Origin: JBMNTU01 sp050945895
GTDB lineage: Bacteria; Bacillota; Clostridia; Christensenellales; Christensenellaceae
Direction of reading: 5' to 3'
Assembly (NCBI GenBank): GCA_050945895.1
Contig: JBMNTU010000054.1
Coordinates: 1 to 16,212 of the forward strand
DNA: 16,212 nucleotides
The translations under genes and the position numbers were made by a program. Below are positions 12,913 through 16,212 of this stretch, one piece after another (within the stretch, counting starts at the first letter, position 1; every line of letters begins with the position of its first letter). Under the pieces are notes generated by a model that saw only the letters and a program-made list of their open reading frames with translations, ran no database searches and was not told where the DNA came from.

Positions 12913-14880
12913 CTATTCCACTCCCCGTTTAAAGTGTCCGCGCGTAAACTTGGCGGGCGGCGAAACAGCGCTCCCTGCCAGCGCATTTTTGTATTGTTTA
13001 CTAATATAAACGCATTCCTCAGGTTTTTCAAGCGTAAAATCCATACGAAGCACGTCTGCTTCTACATCGTTTATACGGTCTGCCATAAAAATAGGCAGGG
13101 AATTCAGCAGCGTTGCGCGGCAGCCATCGCCGGTCTTTACCAAGGGAAAGCGCATACCCTTGCGGTCTTCCAAGTAAACAGGTTGCTTGCGGTGTAACGT
13201 GCACTGCCCGTCCGCACATGGGCCGACGGGGCAGTGCTCCGTTACCATAAGCGGCAACCGTCCATATACAATGGCTTCCGTTTCCATGCCGCTCGGTACA
13301 AAAATGTCCTGCATTTGGCGGCCGTTTAACTCGGGGCTGAGTGTTGCGCGGCAATAGCCCAAAGTAGCGAGAATTGCAAGCGTTTGCGAATTCATGCAAT
13401 TGAGTGAATGGTCTGCAATTTTTACTTCGGCATCCGTTTCAAGCAAAGTGCCCAGCATAACGCCCGAGTAAAAAGTGGGGATGCTTCTGATGGACGCAAG
13501 CTCGCTGTCGTCAAGCATCTGAGGGTAAGCGCCGATTACGGTGGTGCCGAACGACTGTGCGGTTTTTGCAATTTCCATAAACGAAGCATGGATGGGAAGG
13601 TATAATACAGAAACATTCCTATAGATGGCAGCCGCCTGCTGCGGAGTGCTTACCTTTGCGGCAAGGATGCGGTTTCGTCTGCGTGTGTTTTTTGGGGTAA
13701 CAACAGAAGGGCACACAATATTTTCCGGAGGCCCTGCGGAAGGTTCGGTCTGGGCAACGGGCCGGGCAATGTATTGTTCCGTGCGTTTTTTGCTTGCAAT
13801 CAAACGGTATTCTGCGCCCAAAACAAATGAGGCGGAAGCCGTTACTTCTTGTTGGCCGTTTTTAAGCGCCGCAACGCTTTTTACCGTAACAGGCAGTGCT
13901 TTCGCGTCAGTATGGACAAGCTCGTCCTTCGGAAACAATCGAACGTCTGTTTTAAATACAGCTTTGTTTGCCTGTGTGTGTAAGGCTTTGCCAATAGAAA
14001 GGCCGATATGGGCAGGGCTTTTTTTATACAGCATGCGCTTATCGCCGGCAAATCGGCCGGCTGTAAATCCGCCCCTGTTAAACAATATTTTTAGCAGACG
14101 GATATCATCGTCCGTAATAGCTTTCCTCGAAAGCGCTTTTTGATAGATTGCCGTTACGGCCCCGACATATTCCGGCCGCTTCATGCGCCCTTCGATTTTT
14201 AGAGAAGTGACGCCCGCGCTACGAAGGTCTTCCATATGTTCCAGCAGGCAAAGGTCCTTTGTGCTCAGGTGATATCCCTTTTTACCGTTCAGGAGATATT
14301 GCAGGCGGCAGGGCTGCGCGCAACGGCCGCGGTTTGCGCTCCGTCCGCCAAGTATACTGCTCATCAGGCATTGTCCGGAGTAACAAACGCAAAGCGCGCC
14401 GTGGACAAACACCTCCAGCTCAACGTTTACTTTGTGGTGGAGCTCTGCAATTTCTTCTTTTGTCATTTCGCGCGCGAGCACGATCCTGCAAAAACCCAGC
14501 TTTACAAGCGTTTTTGCAGCTTCGACATTTCGGATGGTCATTTGTGTACTGGCGTGCAGTGGAACATTGGGGAAATGCTTATGCAGCAGCATGGCGCCGC
14601 CAAGGTCCTGCACGATAAACGCATCAATACCTGCATTTGCCGCAATACATGCTGTTTGCAGCCAGTCGTTTAGCTCGCGATCGCGGACGAGCGTGTTTAG
14701 CGTCAGATAAGCCTTAACACCTTTTTGGTGGCAGGTATGGACAGCGGAAGCCACGTCCGGAAAATTGTCTGCGGATTGACGCGCGTTGAAGCCTCCCGCA
14801 CCAAAATAAACGGCGTCGGCGCCGTTTTCGATGGCGGATTGCAGGCTGCTTCGGTTTCCGGCGGGGGATAAAAGCTCCAT
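12913..14880 (-). CDS. U32-family protein (RlhA/TrhP-like, with C-terminal extension)
   Basis: The U32 family was first named as peptidases (collagenase-like), but E. coli members RlhA and TrhP are iron-sulfur, prephenate-dependent hydroxylation factors for 23S rRNA C2501 and tRNA U34. The N-terminal barrel begins MELLSPAGNRSSLQSAIENGADAVYFG-like, as usual. The family signature is at residues 155-175 (LEVFVHGALCVCYSGQC). Cysteines 164, 171, 187 and 191 (the last two in RSANRGRCAQPC) are candidate cluster ligands, followed by STKDL and SLKIEGRMK. Residues beyond about 380 form a long C-terminal part with TEHCPVGPC...CTLHRK. At 655 residues it is the long, DUF3656-like form rather than the ~450-residue TrhP. 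AAAGGGTG lies about eight bases before the ATG. Which RNA or protein it acts on is unknown. Confidence 0.88.
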   Translation of the reverse strand: MELLSPAGNRSSLQSAIENGADAVYFGAGGFNARQSADNFPDVASAVHTCHQKGVKAYLTLNTLVRDRELNDWLQTACIAANAGIDAFIVQDLGGAMLLHKHFPNVPLHASTQMTIRNVEAAKTLVKLGFCRIVLAREMTKEEIAELHHKVNVELEVFVHGALCVCYSGQCLMSSILGGRSANRGRCAQPCRLQYLLNGKKGYHLSTKDLCLLEHMEDLRSAGVTSLKIEGRMKRPEYVGAVTAIYQKALSRKAITDDDIRLLKILFNRGGFTAGRFAGDKRMLYKKSPAHIGLSIGKALHTQANKAVFKTDVRLFPKDELVHTDAKALPVTVKSVAALKNGQQEVTASASFVLGAEYRLIASKKRTEQYIARPVAQTEPSAGPPENIVCPSVVTPKNTRRRNRILAAKVSTPQQAAAIYRNVSVLYLPIHASFMEIAKTAQSFGTTVIGAYPQMLDDSELASIRSIPTFYSGVMLGTLLETDAEVKIADHSLNCMNSQTLAILATLGYCRATLSPELNGRQMQDIFVPSGMETEAIVYGRLPLMVTEHCPVGPCADGQCTLHRKQPVYLEDRKGMRFPLVKTGDGCRATLLNSLPIFMADRINDVEADVLRMDFTLEKPEECVYISKQYKNALAGSAVSPPAKFTRGHFKRGVE

Positions 14881-14910
14881 TCGAACACCCTTTCGTCAAT
14901 TCTATTGAGA

Positions 14911-14939
14911 TGGTAATACATACAACGCGGCAATGTCAA
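14911..14939 (-). promoter_or_regulatory. Probable promoter of the U32-M23 pair
   Basis: The minus strand carries a perfect -35, TTGACA (14939-14934). The -10 is weak: TATTAC at 15-base spacing (14918-14913) or TTACCA at 17 (14916-14911). It lies about 35-60 bases before the U32 start and diverges from the typA promoter. Confidence 0.45.
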
Positions 14940-14977
14940 GAAAATGCTGTAAAGCAACGGAAACATCTTAGGAATGC

Positions 14978-15006
14978 TTGATTTATACGGCCAGTTGTTA
15001 TATAAT
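14978..15006 (+). promoter_or_regulatory. Sigma-A-type promoter for typA
   Basis: TTGATT (14978-14983), a 17-base spacer and a perfect TATAAT (15001-15006). Initiation near 15013 would leave a leader of about 25 bases containing the GAAAGGAAA ribosome binding site. Confidence 0.75.
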
Positions 15007-15037
15007 TTGCAAGTTGTAAAGAAAGGAAATATACGGA

Positions 15038-16212
15038 GTGATAAGGGAAGATTTACGAAATGTAGCAATTATAGCACATGTCGACCATGGTAAAACCACA
15101 TTGGTAGACGAAATGCTTAAGCAGGGGGAAAGCTTTCGCAAAAACCAGGCAATGGCGGAGCGGGTGATGGATTCCGGGGATTTGGAGCGCGAAAGAGGCA
15201 TTACCATTCTCTCTAAAAATACGTCTACGCGTTATAAGGGGGCAAAAATTAATATCGTAGACACGCCCGGCCATGCAGACTTCGGTGGAGAGGTCGAGCG
15301 GGTGCTGAAGATGGTAAACGGCGTGTTGCTGCTGGTGGATTCATTTGAAGGGCCTATGCCGCAAACGCGGTTTGTGCTGCAAAAAGCACTGGAGCTGAAC
15401 CATCGCGTCATTATTGTGGTCAACAAAATAGACAGGGCGGACGCGCGTCTCAACGATGTTGGCGACGAAGTGCTGGAACTATTGTTAGAGCTCGATGCAA
15501 CATCCGAACAGTTGGACAGCCCCATCGTTTACTGCTCGGGAAGGGAAGGTACGGCATCCCTCGATCCAAACAAGCAGGGAACGGATCTCTCTCCGTTGTT
15601 CGATATGATCTTGAATTATATTCCCGCGCCCGAAGGAGACGAGAACAAACCCTTCCAGATGCTGGTGTCGTCTATCGAGCACAATGAATACGTTGGGCGC
15701 ATTGCAGTAGGGCGGGTAGAGCGTGGAATCATTAAAACAGGGCAGGAGATATCGCTTTGCGATTACCATGCGGAAGATTTTTGCCAAACGGGCAAGGTAA
15801 CGGCTATTTACCAGTTTGAGGGGCTAAAGCGGGAACCCGTTACAGAGGCAAAGGTAGGAGATATTATAGCGTTTTCCGGGTTGGATAGCGTAAACATTGG
15901 CAATACGGCATGCGCACAGTTTGAATTTGAGCCTATTCCGTTTGTAAAAATATCGGAACCAACGGTCGAAATGACGTTTTCAGTCAATAATAGCCCATTT
16001 GCAGGACGGGAGGGGAAATATGTCACTTCCCGCCATCTGCGCGACAGGCTGATGAGTGAGCTGAAAAAGGACGTTTCGCTTGCCGTACACGAAACGGACA
16101 GCGCGGAATCGTTCCGGGTGCTTGGGCGTGGCGAAATGCATTTATCTATATTGATTGAAACGATGCGTAGGGAAGGCTACGAGTTTCAGGTGAGCACGCC
16201 CAAGGTTCTGTA
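15038..16212 (+). CDS. typA: Translational GTPase TypA/BipA (cut by the window end)
   Basis: TypA/BipA is an EF-G-like GTPase that binds the ribosome and helps 50S assembly and growth under stress or cold. Translation from GTG 15038 gives MIREDLRNVAIIAHVDHGKTT. The P-loop (AHVDHGKTT), switch I with RGITI, DTPGHADFGGEVERVLKM and NKIDR are all present, followed by domain II (VGRIAVGRVERGIIKTGQ) and the BipA-typical NNSPFAGREGKYVTSRHLRDRL. About 391 codons are in the window; full-length members have about 600, so the C-terminal third is missing only because the window ends. AAAGGA lies ten bases before the GTG. The reading frame is open to the last base. Confidence 0.96.
   Translation, partial: MIREDLRNVAIIAHVDHGKTTLVDEMLKQGESFRKNQAMAERVMDSGDLERERGITILSKNTSTRYKGAKINIVDTPGHADFGGEVERVLKMVNGVLLLVDSFEGPMPQTRFVLQKALELNHRVIIVVNKIDRADARLNDVGDEVLELLLELDATSEQLDSPIVYCSGREGTASLDPNKQGTDLSPLFDMILNYIPAPEGDENKPFQMLVSSIEHNEYVGRIAVGRVERGIIKTGQEISLCDYHAEDFCQTGKVTAIYQFEGLKREPVTEAKVGDIIAFSGLDSVNIGNTACAQFEFEPIPFVKISEPTVEMTFSVNNSPFAGREGKYVTSRHLRDRLMSELKKDVSLAVHETDSAESFRVLGRGEMHLSILIETMRREGYEFQVSTPKVL

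Overview
The window looks like a chromosomal stretch of a mid-GC anaerobic Firmicute, most likely class Clostridia. The support is the rph-rdgB-metallophosphoesterase order (the same order as Bacillus subtilis rph-ysnA-ysnB), a bacterial RqcH, consistent GGAGG-type ribosome binding sites, and a complete set of [FeFe]-hydrogenase maturases, which points to a hydrogen-evolving fermenter. A Christensenella-like organism would fit, but that is a guess from base composition and gene content. I see no phage, transposase, CRISPR array, tRNA or rRNA.

Layout from left to right. A GC-rich palindrome lies at the left edge. Bases 118-2654 form a minus-strand unit: rqcH, then a 124-residue unknown protein, then a 63-residue unknown protein with a TTG start, then a probable terminator. 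A divergent promoter region (about 2690-2743) leads right into rph, rdgB and a YfcE-type phosphodiesterase, which are overlapping or nearly touching. A 351-base gene-free gap (4558-4908) holds a promoter-like -10, a roughly 105-nt structured leader ending in a strong intrinsic terminator, and a second stem-rich segment. hydE, hydG and hydF follow (4909-8535). A clear sigma-A-type promoter (8615-8643) drives ppiB, an MFS permease and an iron-dependent alcohol dehydrogenase. A bidirectional terminator (11691-11716) separates these from a convergent minus-strand pair, a U32-family protein followed by an M23 lipoprotein. Finally typA/bipA starts at 15038 behind its own promoter and runs off the right edge.

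How the genes work together. HydE, HydG and HydF make and carry the H-cluster subsite of [FeFe] hydrogenase; the hydrogenase itself is not in the window. The alcohol dehydrogenase is another route for disposing of reductant. RqcH, TypA, RNase PH, the cyclophilin and possibly the U32 protein are translation, RNA-processing or protein-folding functions.

The most interesting part is the leader ahead of hydE. It has two hairpins followed by a terminator whose left arm overlaps the closing helix of the second hairpin, which is the layout of a riboswitch or attenuator, and I could not match it to a class I know. Next is the pair of unknown small proteins encoded directly downstream of rqcH.
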